Source: Brachypodium distachyon
Lineage: Eukaryota; Streptophyta; Magnoliopsida; Poales; Poaceae
Reading direction: 5' to 3'
Assembly: GCF_000005505.3 (NCBI RefSeq)
Contig: NC_016133.3
Span: forward strand, 39,397,237-39,461,236
DNA length: 64,000 nt
Every line of letters begins with the position of its first letter. The stretch's first letter is position 1. The translations under genes were made by a program, and so were the position numbers. This document shows, in pieces, positions 43,782 to 55,500 of this stretch. The notes under the pieces were generated by a model, which saw only the letters and a list, made by a program, of their open reading frames with translations, was not told the DNA's origin and ran no database searches.

Positions 43782-45681
43782 TCACAGGTAGAACTTACGC
43801 AAGTGCTCAATATTCCAGCTATTGGGCACCGGCAAGCCGTCTTCGGTTTCCAGGCGGACAGCCCCCGGCCTGGTTACCTGCACTACCCGGAAGGGGCACT
43901 CCCATTTCGGAGTCAACTTGTTCCCGGCCTTCGTTCCTTGTATCCGGCGCAGGACAAGGTCTCCGTTCTCGAGCCCCCGGGAACGGACTCGTCTGTCGTG
44001 ATAACGACGGAGTCCCTGCTGGTAGCGTGCGGCTCGCACAGCAGCCCGGCATCGAAGCTCTTCGATGAAGTTTAGATCCTCGACCCTTTGCTCGTGTTGG
44101 CTGGTGTCGCCGTACGCGCGTACTCGGGGAGATCCGTACGCGCGTACACCGGGCGCTGCACCAACCGCGTCCGCGGTGCCGAGGTTGCCGACTCGGGGGC
44201 GGTCCCCGGGTCTGAAGCTGTTGCAGGAGGCCGCTCAGCCCCCTGCCCCGCCGCCCCAGTCCCCGGGACGTCTTCCTCCCTCTCGGCAACCAGCACCGAG
44301 CTGACCACCTGGTCAGTCGCCGCTAGGTAGAGTAGCAGCGGCTCGCCCAGCTTGGGGGCGACGAGGATGGGCGGCGACCTCAGGTACTGCTTGAGTTCCT
44401 GGAACGCCGCCTCAACCTCGGGAGTCCAGTCGACTGGACCCTTCTTCTTCATTACCCGAAAGAAAGGCAAGGCACGCTCGCCCAGCCTGGAGATGAAACG
44501 TCCCAGCGCGGCAACACAGCCGTTGAGGCGTTGGACATCCTTCACCTTGCGGGGGCCTCCATCTTCTCGATGGCTTCTATTTTGGTCGGATTGGACTGTA
44601 TCCCCCGGTGTGAAACCAAGAAACCCAGAAGCTGCCCGGAGTTGACACCGAAGGTGCACTTATCAGGGTTCAGCTTGAGCTTGATCCTGCGGAGGTTGTC
44701 AAACGTCTCCCGCAAGTCATCAACCAGCGAGTCCCTACGCTTCGATTTGATGACGATGTCATCCATGTAGGCCTCCGCATTGCGGCCTAGCTGGGGCCCC
44801 AAACATTCGCGCAGGGCACGTTGGAATGTGGAGCCCGCGTTCTTCAACCCGAAAGGCATGCATGTATAGCAATTGTAGCCAACCGGGGTGATAAACGCTG
44901 TCTTTTCCTCATCCTCAACCGCCATCTTGATTTGATGGTAGCCGGAGAAAGCATCTAGAAAACTCAGCAAATCACAACCAGTGGTAGAGTCAACTATCTG
45001 GTCGATACGGGGTACAGGGAAGGGATCCTTGGGGCATGCACGATTAAGATCGGTAAAATCTACGCACATGCGAAGCTTATTCCCTGCTTCGGGTACTACT
45101 ACAGGGTTAGCCAGCCAAGTGGGGTACAAAACTTCCCTGATCGCCCCGGCAGCCCTGAGGTTGCCCACCTCTTGCTTGATGAAATCTTTCTGCTCTTGTG
45201 CTTGCCGCCGGATCATCTGCTTGACGGGGTGCGCATCCGGGCGCACTGCGAGCCTATGCTCAATCACCTCCCTGGGGACACCGGGAAGGTCCGACGGTTC
45301 CCAAGCGAACACGTCGGTGTTATCCCGGAGGAAGGTGACGAGGGCACTTTCCTATTCGGCGGTCAGGTTCGCACCGACGGTAACGGTGCGCCCCTTGTCG
45401 TCGGCTTGGAGGGGCAGCTTCTTCGCTTTGGCGGCCTCCACCCGGAGCCCCTGCCCCTTGCCGGGGCGCGAGCTCGAGCCTGCGCCTCCCCCGGCAAGCC
45501 CTTGCGGAATGGCACGGGCCTTCTTCGTCGCCGGGGCTTCACCCGTCGGCAGCTGGAGCTTTTCCACTAGCCTGGCGGACAGGAGGTTAAGCCCCGCTCC
45601 GTTGTCCACCAGCACCTTGGTCACTGTCATATTGCTAATGATCGGCGAGACGACGAAGGGTATTACCCCGGAACCCAACTG
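43782..45681 (-). pseudogene. Gypsy B protease, RT and remnant integrase, with large deletion
   Basis: The protease motif 'VTKVLVDNGAGLNLLSARL' is followed directly by 'ATKKARAIPQGLAGG', so about 0.3 kb of linker present in gypsy A is missing. A TAG at about 45352-45354 lies at the same position as the TAG at 32361 in gypsy A. RT is then open ('LRMCVDFTDLNRACPKD', 'LSFLDAFSGYHQIKM', 'AYMDDIVIKSKRRD') until a 1-base shift near 44545. RNase H breaks off at about 44160 and joins the C-terminal end of INT ('RRYHDRRVRSRGLENGD'). The second RNase H and the integrase core are absent. It could not transpose by itself. Confidence 0.88.
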
Positions 45682-47687
45682 TCACGCTGGGTGATCGTCG
45701 GCGCTGAAGGTGATCGGCACGTGCGACCACCTCAGCGGCTGCTGCGGCTTCGCATTCGGCAACAGCGCGCACACGTCGCGGGTGAAGCGCTTCACCGCGG
45801 CGTGCGATGGGAGAGCGTAAGCTCCCCCATGAATGTAGGCGACGCCACGAGGCTCCTGGAAGCCCGGTTCGTCGCTGCCGGTATAGTCAGACTCGCGCTG
45901 CTCCTCAGCGCGCGCTCTGTCGCGTCCCCGAGGAGGGCGTTCCCACCCAGTGAGGGGCTGGCCGCGTCCCCCTTGGGGTTCACCCCTACTGGCACCACCG
46001 CTGGCCGGCCTCGGACCCGCTCTGGGGTCGTTCGGGCAATCTCGGGAGAGATGCCCGATGTCACCACAATTGAAGCAGGCGCCGGCGGCGCGGCGCTCCT
46101 CGGGGCGCTGCTCCCGCCGCTGCTTGATCCCTTGCAGAACGCGGCAACTCCGCGCGTCGTGGGTGGAGTTGCTGTGGATGGGGCAGCAGGGCGTGTCGCC
46201 CTGCTTCCCACCAGACTCTCCACCCGGCAAGGCCTTCTTCGCGGGCCTCGCGGCAGGAGCCCCCGAGTCCGCAGCGAGGAATTGCTTCCCGCTGCGCTTG
46301 CGGCAACCCTTCTTCTGCGAGCTCTCGCCAGGGCTCGCGGCAGGCTGGGCCGCCAGCTCGGGCGCTAGGCGCCCTTCCTCGGCCATGGCGCATTTGTGCG
46401 CCAAGGCGTACAAGTCCTGCATCGTCCGGATCCGATGCGTGCTCAGCTTCACACGCATCTTGGGATCGCGGACGTTGATGGCGAAGGTGTTGATAATGGC
46501 GGCCGCCTCCGCCTCCGGGATGGAATAGGAGAGATTGGAGAAGCGGTTGACGAAGGCCCGCAATGTCTCCCCCGGTTTTTGCACGATAGTTTGCAGCTCC
46601 GCCATGGTTCCCGGGCGCTTATAGCCGCCCTGGAACGCGCTCACAAAATGCTCGCGTAGGTCTGCCCAAGTGGCGACGGACCCGGCGGGCAAGTTGAGCA
46701 ACCAGGTTCGCGCTGATCCTTTCAGGACCATCGGGAACCAGTTCGCCCTGACCTTGTCGTCAGCGCCGATGGCATGCATGCCCAACGTGTAGGACAGGAG
46801 AAAATCTTTGGGGTTGGCGGTCCCGTCGTACATACCGAGCGCAGGCGCTCGGAACTTACGGGGCCCCGTCACCCGCGGCAACTCGCGCGTGAACGCGGTG
46901 CAGCCGTCCTCGAGGCCCATGGGAGCGTCTTCTTGCTCCTCTGGGTGTGAGCGCTCCACCTCGCGCCTGCGCCGGCGCTCCAAGCGCGGGCGCAGATCCT
47001 CCTGCTGGCGGGCATTCAAGATGCCACGCGCATCGCCCCCCAGAATGGTGGGCGATGAGTTCGAGGACCCCTCCGGGCCCCCGTCCCCTGGGCCTTGCTG
47101 AGGAGTGGGGGGGTTCTCCCCCTGTCGCGAGGCGGGCGGCGCGTCTTCGTGCTCTGGGTTCCGCCCGTGGCCCGTGCCTCGCGGGGCGCCCTCGCCTTGC
47201 GCCTGCTGAGCGGCCAGGGCGAGAAGCGCTTCCAACTCCTCGCCCCACGTCTCGTGCGCCGGCGTGCCCTGTTGCAGCTCGTACCGCACCATGACGCGCG
47301 CGGCGACGATGGCTTCAGCCGGGGTTCACACGGGGGCAGCCGGTTCCCTGAACGGCTGCGTCCCGCCCTGGCCCCGGACGCCTCCGGGTGTGCAGGGTGC
47401 GAACCCCCAGGAGTTGCCCGTGACGCGGCATGCTCCTGGTGCCGCTGCCACGGGGCGTCCTCGGGCCGTGCGTGCTCGCTCAACTGCCCTCGGCACTGGG
47501 GGCAGCCGGTCCCCTTGGTCGATTGTCGGCCGACGGTCGAGGAGGCGGCGGAGGCAGCTGCGTTTGCTGCACCCTCGAGGGCTCGAGGTTCTCTTGAGCC
47601 CCCGACTCGGGTCGTACGTCGTGCGACCGCGTGTGCGCTGCTGGGGCCTCACGCGGGTCTAGAGTCACCAGCCCGCTTGGGGGGCAT
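45682..47687 (-). pseudogene. Gypsy B gag
   Basis: ATG at 47687 ('MPPKRAG...'). A frame break lies between about 47480 and 47292, after which the frame is open for 536 codons to 45682. The gag capsid domain ('FRAPALGMYDGTANPKDFLL', 'ARTWLLNLPAGSVATWAD') is complete, and the zinc knuckle 'CFNCGDIGHLSRDCPNDP' (CX2CX4HX4C) is intact. It ends at a TGA after 'FSADDHPA', where gypsy A continues into the protease region. It is the better preserved of the two gag copies. Confidence 0.85.
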
Positions 47688-47797
47688 GCTGACTGGACTC
47701 GTCGGCGAAGAAGAACGAAGCCGATGCCGATGGAAACTCCTGCTGCCGGCGATCTCCGGCGTTGTCCACTCCCGCGCCCCCTACCTGGCACGCCAGA

Positions 47798-48790
47798 TGT
47801 CGTCGCTCGGTGCTCCGACACCGGGGGCGTGCGGCCACATCCCCCTTTTACGTTCGGTAGGGGCGTCTGGGCGGAGACCCGGTGATCGCCGGCACGGCCG
47901 ATGAGGCCCTACAGGGCCGGTGAGACCAAGTGCTAAGGGAGTGCGCTGATACAAGAGCAAGTGCACACACGTTTTTTACACAGGTTCGGGCCACCTGGAG
48001 GTGTAAAACCCTACGTCCTGCCTGTCTGAACTGATATAGACTGCGGATCAAGTGTTTACAAATTTTGCCGGGCAAGTTCCCGGGCTTCCTCTCAATGTCT
48101 AAGTGCTCCCTACTGCTCTCCGCTGGCTGTCTACTGGAACCTACTGGCCAACTTACTAACCTACCGACTGTCTAACTTCCTAACCGTCTAACCCCTTTGA
48201 CCGTTGGCATGGGTCCTCCTTTTATACACAAGGGGATGCCACATGTGCCACGGTGCATGAGCTACAGGTGTCCAACGGGGAGGCACGCAACTCTCCCCGG
48301 TGAGCTGGTGGCATGCATAGGTGCCACCTCCGCTGCTAGGGGCCTAAGACCCTAGGGTAGGATTAGACAACCACTGTTCCTTGGATCGGACGGGTAACTA
48401 CCCGTCGGTTGGCTCGTTTACTGAGCCGCACGCCTTACTCCTTGCCTTGGTGGGACCATGCGTCCCGCGCTCGCCACGCGCCCGCGCGGCGCTGTTCACC
48501 GCGCTTCATGCGCAAGGTGGGGGCATGCGCCCGGGAACCTCCAGTCCCCGCAAGCCAACCCCAGGAAGCACCCGGGCCCAACGCACCCGGGAACCTCCTC
48601 CCGGGAAGCTGAGCGGCTTCCCGGGAGGTGCCCAAGCGGGAATATTCCCCGAAGCCCTGCGAGCCCCTTTCGGACTGGTAGCTTGCCGGGGAGCTCATAG
48701 ACGCTCCCCGGGATGAGACCTTCCCGGGGACCCGGGAGAGGGGCCCACGCGTCGCACAGCGGTGGTACCCCGGGTGCCACTGGCACGACA
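47798..48790 (-). repeat. Gypsy B 5' LTR (993 bp)
   Basis: On the minus strand it starts tgtcgtgccagtggcacccg at 48790 and ends at 47798 before 'tctggcgtgccaggtagggg' (primer-binding region, tRNA not assigned). A TATA box on the minus strand, tgtataaaag, lies at 48219-48228. The R-like region contains 'gacgtagggttttacacc'. Confidence 0.88.
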
Positions 48791-48795
48791 CTTGC

Positions 48796-49212
48796 TGGCG
48801 TAGCTCGAGCCCTCCGTGTGGCTGGGGTGTGGGTTGCGGCTTGCGGGTCCATCCCGTGAGCGCATGCTTGGGGGTGGCTGTCCCGCAAGCAGAGCGGCTC
48901 GACGTTGCCGCTTGACCCCAGGTCGGCACTGCGGGTCCGTCCTGGGTCCCTGGTCGGGTTAAGTGTATGGCGCACGAGTCCTGGGCAACACAAGGCATAA
49001 CACATGAAGGCCGGGAGATCCACCCCGCGAGTCAACCCCGGGAACGAGAAACAAGCATTAAGCAGAACCAAAGAATGAAATTCTTAAAAGCAGCAAACAA
49101 TTACATGAACTAACATAACATTAATTGTTTAAACGGTGCCAAGCGCCACACGCGCAGGAATTAAAGACAAAAACGCGAAGATAAAAACAGGACCGGCAGG
49201 GGGCTGCGGCGA
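48796..49212. other. Gypsy A region downstream of its antisense ORF
   Basis: The continuation of gypsy A after the gypsy B insertion; it is homologous to 41500-41940 of gypsy B. It is non-coding and contains the presumed 3' untranslated region of the minus-strand ORF ending at 49213. Confidence 0.6.
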
Positions 49213-52200
49213 CTAGTGGCCGGCGCATCCCACTGGGGGCTGCGGCGACGGGTTGCCAGCGCCGCCTGCTGGGGGCTTTGGCTCCGGCTCGGGCTCCGGC
49301 TTCCTCTGCATCCGGTTCACCACCTCGTCGACGAACCTGCTCACTGCCTGGCAGTGGGTGGGGCTGTCCTCGCTGTCGGACTAGGCGTCCAGCATCGTCT
49401 CGAAGGGGAAATCCTGGTGGTGGAGGTGCACCCGGGGGAGGATCGTCCCGGCGATGTCCCTGGCACACGTGGCGATCTCCTGGTCGCAAAACTTGGAGAT
49501 CCACACGTTTAGCACCCCGAGTTTCCCCACCATGTCGGAGAAGAACGGGATCAGCGTGCTGACGTCCGTGCCGTCCACCTGCGCGGCCTCCAGCTTGAAT
49601 CGTGGCAGCAGGTCGCGCACCACCTTGGTTATCTCGAGCAGCTTCAGGGTCTCCCTCCGGCGTTGCTCCACCAGCGTGACATGGTTGCTGCGCGCCAGCG
49701 CTACGGCATGCTTAGACTTGCAGAGGAGGTCCACCTGCCGCGTGATGTCCTTGGCTTTGGGCACGTTGTCCTCGCCCGTCTTGATGAGCTCCTCCTGGGC
49801 GGCGGCCAACGCGGATTCGAGCTGGGCGCTCCTCTCCCTTGCGGAGTTGAGCTCCTTCTCCCGTCGCAACGACACCGCCGCCTTAGACTGCTCCTCCATC
49901 TTAGTGCGCAGCCCCTGGAGTTGAGAGAGGTAGCTGCAGACCAGCTCGCTCTTCTCTTTGAGGCGAGCCTGGGCCGTGGCGAGCACCTCCTCGTGCTCCT
50001 TCCCGGCCTGCGCGTGCACCTCGGCCAGCGAGTCTAGAGCCTGCCTGTGCTCGGTGCGCTGGGCCTCCAGTTGCAGGTGGAGCTCCGCCTCGGGGATGAC
50101 CGGCGCTGCAGCTTTGTCCTTGGCCTGCCGGGCCAGGCGCACTTCCTCCTGCAGACGGGAGAGCTCCTGCCGCTCCCTCTCAACGGCCTGCCGCACCTCG
50201 CCAAGCTGGCCCTTCGTGAGCTCGTGGCGCTCCCTCACCTGTATGAAGGAGATGACGAACGCCAACTGCTGATCCTTGATCGTGTCAAGGAGTTGGTGCC
50301 CCTGGTCGTAGATGCTCGGGTCCCAGGTGATTGGGTCCCAAGTTGGCCCGGCGAGTATGCCGGAATCCGGGTCGAAGGAAGCAGTGGATGATGACGAGGC
50401 CCAAGCCACCACTGTTTGGCCGGGGAGGGCGTCGTCCATGCCCGCGCTCGCGGCGGAGCCTCCTGTTGCTCCCCTGCCGCAGCCTCCTCCACACCCGCGC
50501 CCATGAGTTGCGGGGATGGCGGAGTTGCCGTTTCCCCAGCAGGAGGCGCCTCCTGCAGGTTGACCGCGGGATCCGCGTCCCTGGCCTGCACGGCCCGGGA
50601 TGCGCTGCCAAGCTTCGCCCCGGTAGCAACGGCGGGCGCCGCCACCGTTGCGTCCGCCGCGGGGGAGGTGGGCGCAGGAGCACCTTCCGGCTCCTCCCTC
50701 ATCCCAACGTCCTCGGCGTCAGAGCCGAGGTCAACCACCACCACGCCCGCTCCCGTTGCGAGCACGGTCGGGACTGCGACAAAGAATGAAGTTAGAATTC
50801 AGAAATAAGGTGGGTCGCCCAGCGATAAACGCAAGGGGGCTTTGAGTGAATACCTTGCGGGGCTACCGAACTTGCGGGAAGAGCTTCCTCCCCTCCCGGA
50901 CCTTCCGCTATCATCGGGTCGACTGCCGCGGGCTGGATTTTGCCTGCGAGTTTAGAAAGCGGCACAGTTGTAGGTAAGCGGATGGGATTAACATATGCCA
51001 TGGGATCAGGGAGGGGATCGGTACCTGCTACTGGCTCCTCCTGTACTGGAATTGGGTCGGCAGTGGGCGCAATGGCGGCGCCACTGGGACCCGTGATGGC
51101 CGGGTCGGTGCTGTCGCCGGTTCGGATGCGCGTCCTCTTGCACGGCGCGGTAGGTGGCGAGTCGGTTCTCCCCCTCTTGCCGGCTCCCGACGGGGTGCCA
51201 TCCTTCGGGGGGTTGAGCTTGAACTCGAAGTCCCGGAAGAGCCCCTGCTTCGGCGGGGCCGTGGGCGCCCGGGGGGTTGCCGCAACTCTGGGCGTCTCGG
51301 AGGCCGCCGCGGCACTAGCGGCCATTGCGGAGGTGGCCGCCGCCGCGGGCACCCTTGACCTTCATAAGATCAGGGGCGCGTCATCATCCTCCTCCTCCTC
51401 CTTGTCCGCCACGGGGATGACCACCTGGGTCCCTGCGACCTGGCCCGCCTCTTCGTCGGAGGATGGGACGTCGGGCCATCTGACCTCTGACTCTCCCCCG
51501 CTCTCCTCGAGCACCCGCTTCCTGTTGGGTGCAGGCGGAGGGGGACGCGGGGTCCGAGCAGGGGAGTTGACCATTAGCCCCCACTCATTGTAGGGCGGGT
51601 AGGCGGCGATGATATCGTGCAGCCCCGGAACGCCGACGTGGAGGGAGAAGACCCCCGGCAGCAGCTCCGTGACGGGGACGTCCTTGCCGGTGATCCCCTT
51701 CACCCACACTTGGATGGCCTCCGGGTCCACGCCCCCGTGCTGGAGGCGTGTCTTATTCCCGGACCCCGTGTACATCCATGCGGGGCGGGAGCGAAGCTGT
51801 AGCGGCGCGATGGTAGCGGTTCCGCCAGGTCGAGATCGGTGAGCCCTGCTAGCCGCAGAGCCTTGATCTTCGTGAGGATGGAGAGGTGCTCGGCGTCACG
51901 GTGGTAGCGGTTCCGCCAGGTGTCGCTGGGCACCGGCATCTTGGTGGGCGTGGAGATGAACTCTTCGGGTTCATCCACGCGGAGCCAGCACCAGTCCGCC
52001 CGCCACAACTTCTCTATCTTCTTCTCCGACCGGACGATAAACTCGATTTCATCTGGTCGCGGGCGCGGAACACCACCCCTGATGACATCGCCCCCTCTTG
52101 CTCGATGCGGGGGTAGAAGTAGTGCCGGAATAACGCCACTGACGGCATTACTCCGACGAACGCCTCGCAGAGGAATTGGAAGAAGGCAAGGAGAAAGAGG

Positions 52201-52556
52201 GAGGTGGGGTGGAGCTGCGCCACCCGGAGCTGGTACACCTCCATGAGCGCATGGAGGAATAGGGAGTACGGAGGCACCAACCCGGCAAGGATGAAGCGTG
52301 CGAACACCCGGAAGTCGTTTTCCTGGTGGTCGGCGCCGGCGGGGAAAATGAGGGTCTCCCCGTACTCATTTAAGCGCGAGGCGACGGCGTGCCGGATTTT
52401 GTCCAGCGCCTCGCCGTTGTAGCCGGGCCGGAAGAAGGTGCATGAGGCCCTCAGCTCCCTCCTCTTTTGGTCCTTATCCGAGACATGCTTCTGAGAAGCC
52501 GTCTCACTCCTGCCGGTTGCAGGCCTCTTGGAGCCTTTCCCTTTCTTGAGAGCGGG

Positions 52557-55500
52557 TGTAACATCCCAAAATTTCAAACTTTTACATGTGCATTGCATCC
52601 ATGAGCATCATGCCACAATTGCATATTTGAATTCAAAATTTGAATATCAAAAAGGCTTTAACAGACTTTGTTTACACCCATTTAAGCTTTGGACTTTCAA
52701 ACCAATAGGGTTTATGTATAAAAGGGGTATATTGCATATATAAGCTATCCCATAATTTTTGGATAATTATTTGGAGTTGAAAAAGTATTTTATTTAAATA
52801 GATATATATAGCTCTAAAGGCATTTATAGGGCAAATGTATTTTTATATATTTTATTTTGAGGGGAAACTACTCCCAAAAGTTGAATCATGGTAGAACATG
52901 ATTTTTACAAATTTTCTAGAATTTATTTGGACCAATTTGGAGTTCAAAATCAAAAGATATCAAAGAAATAAGAAAAACAGAAAAAGAAAAGGGCTAAAGG
53001 AAAAAAAAAGAGAAAACCGGACCGGCCCGGCCACTTTGGGCCGAACCAGCCCAGTCCGACCACGCCCGACCGCACGCGAGCCGGCACCGCCAGCCTGGTC
53101 CGCTCGTGCACGCGCCCGCTGCCACTGACAGGTGGGGCCCACCTGTCAGCAGCTTCTTCCCAAGAAGGAAAGCCCCACGCCCGCCACGCGCCTTCCTTCT
53201 TCGCCGCCGCGCGCCGTCACCGCCGCAATCTCCTCCTCCACCTTTCCTTTTGCAGCCCCGAGCGCGTCCTTTTAAGCCCCGCGACCCCCTCTCTTCTTCC
53301 CCTCTGCTCCCCCTCGCTATCACGCCGCCAGGCCGCCCCGATTTCTCGCCGGAGTCCGACCGCCCGCGCCGCCGTCCCGAGCTCCCCGCCGACGAACCCG
53401 TACGGCCGCGACGCCATCTTTCCCCCTATTCGCTCCCTCTCTCTCTCGCGCACCCACGGACGCGCCCCGTTTCTTTTTCCGTGCACCGCAGCGCCGCCCC
53501 CGTTGACGCCGAAGCTCGCCGGCGCCCATGCCCGCACCGCCGCGCTTGTTCCCGACCTAGGCGCCGCTCGCGACCCCGCCTCACCCCGAAAACCGCAACA
53601 TCGACCTCGCCGTGCCGCGCCGAGCGCACCCGTGTCCTCCCTGACGCCCGGCGTCCACCCGAACGCCGCCCGCCTCCACACCCGAGCCGCGCCGCCGCCG
53701 GATTCCGTCGCCGGAACCATAACCTCGCCGGTGAGCTCCTCGATCAATCTCGTCCGTCCGTCCATCTCCAACGGTGTAGATTAGATCTCTTTTATTCCAC
53801 TTAAACGAACCGGTCTGCACCAATCAGGAGCCGCCATGTGTCACTGCGTAAATAAAATGAAAATCTAATTTTTAATCCCCCGGAATAATTAAATGGCACT
53901 TTTGCAGAAAAGCCCCTGTCTTTTCAAATGATCATAACTTTAAATCTGTTTGGCCAAATTTAGTGATCCACACCTTTTTGGAATCCTTAGGATATGTAGA
54001 ATCTTTTGGCACTGTCCATTTTCAAATTTGAATACTTGAATCACATTCAAATTACAGATTAGGGTTTTATACCATTTAAATCGTAACTAATTATTTGAAG
54101 TCCTTTTTGAATGAAACCAGTGCCCAAAATTTTGTTTTAATGTACTCTGTCCAATGGGACAGAGAAATAAATATTGTGAATTAAATTGTTTTGCAGATGC
54201 AAATAAAACCTCATTTTAGGGTTTAAACCCTAGCTTGTGTTTTAGCTTAAAAACCCTAATTGCATGTGCTTAAATTATCAATGCCTTGGATCAGTAGATC
54301 ACCCAAATAAAATAGACCAAACTCATGTCACATGTTTTGCATTGCAATATGACATACATATTCTTTTGCTTGTATGGTGTGTTTATGTATACATTGTTTC
54401 TATTGTTTAGTTTTCTCGGAGAGCGAACTGTGTGATTGTGAAGAGTGTTTGAATACCAACTACTGTCAAGGCAAGTTCACTTTGATCATATCCTATTACT
54501 GTTTTTTTTAAATACTTATGCATTAGAGTTGTTTGTAGAAATGCAGTGATAGGACTATTACTCGTACTTATGCTAGCTATGCTTGACCTACTAGCTATAG
54601 GGTTACCTTTGCCATGAATCCTCCATCAATAGCCATCGTGATTAGTTCTTGCTTAGCCCTGCTATGTTAGTATACGTGGGAGGGAATCTCAATCACTGTG
54701 AAATGATGTCGTGGAGTATTTTGGAAACTTGGCAAAAACAACCCTAATGAACCGTCCTGGGTGGGCTGCTTTGAGTATTCGGATGTCGTGACGTTAGGTC
54801 CATTTCTATGGGTTCCTCTGAGTCGAGTTCCTGTGCATTCAGGAATGGATCGTCCATGGACGTCTGTAACATCCCAAAATTTCAAACTTTTACATGTGCA
54901 TTGCATCCAGGAGCATCATGCCACAATTGCATATTTGAATTCAAATTTTGAATCTCAAAAGGCTTTAAAAGATTTGGTTTGCACCCATTTGAGCTTTGGA
55001 ATTTTCAAACCAATAGGGTTTATGCATAAAAGGGGTTTAATGCATATATAAGCTATCCCATAATATTTGGATAATTATTTGGAGTTGAAAAAGTGTTTTA
55101 TTGAAATAGACATATGGCCCTAAAGGCATTTATAGGGCAAATGTATTTTTATATATTTTATTTTGAAGAGAAACTACTTCCAAAAGTTGTATCATGGTAG
55201 GACATGATTTTACAAATTTTCTGGATTTAATTTGGACCAATTTGGAGTTCAAACTCAAAAGATATCAAAGAAATGAGAAAAGCAGAAAAAGAAAAGGGCT
55301 AAAAGAAAAAAAAAGGGAGAAACGGATCGGCCCGGCCACTTTGGGCCGAACCGGCCCATTCCTCACGCACGCACGCGCGCCGCCCTGCCCAGCAGCGCCC
55401 CGCGCCGCGCCCGCACCCGCTGACAGGTGGGGCCCACCTGCCAGGGGGCTTCTTCCCCGGAAGGAAAGCCCCGCGTCCACCGCGCGCCTTCCTTCTTCGC

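Larger units (their letters stand above)
36965..48790 (-). mobile_element. Gypsy B: related Ty3/gypsy element nested in gypsy A, antisense
   Basis: The two LTRs lie in minus orientation (36965-37480 and 47798-48790), each with tgtcg...cgaca ends. The flanking bases are CTCGC (36960-36964) and CTTGC (48791-48795), a 5-bp target duplication with one mismatch. The order on the minus strand is LTR, gag, PR, RT, remnant INT, spacer; then the extra ORF on the opposite (+) strand; then LTR. This is the same design as gypsy A, and LTR starts and coding regions are clearly related but diverged. Total length is 11.8 kb after internal deletions in pol and in the 3' LTR. Confidence 0.9.

Noticed and set aside
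52014..52598. 194-codon minus-strand ORF starting MQCTC
   Set aside because: Its start lies in solo LTR C. The real start of this protein is at 58750, beyond the insertion.
53106..53804. 232-codon plus-strand ORF
   Set aside because: It lies wholly inside solo LTR C, is Pro/Arg/Ala-rich without domain, and most of it is missing from the related LTR D.
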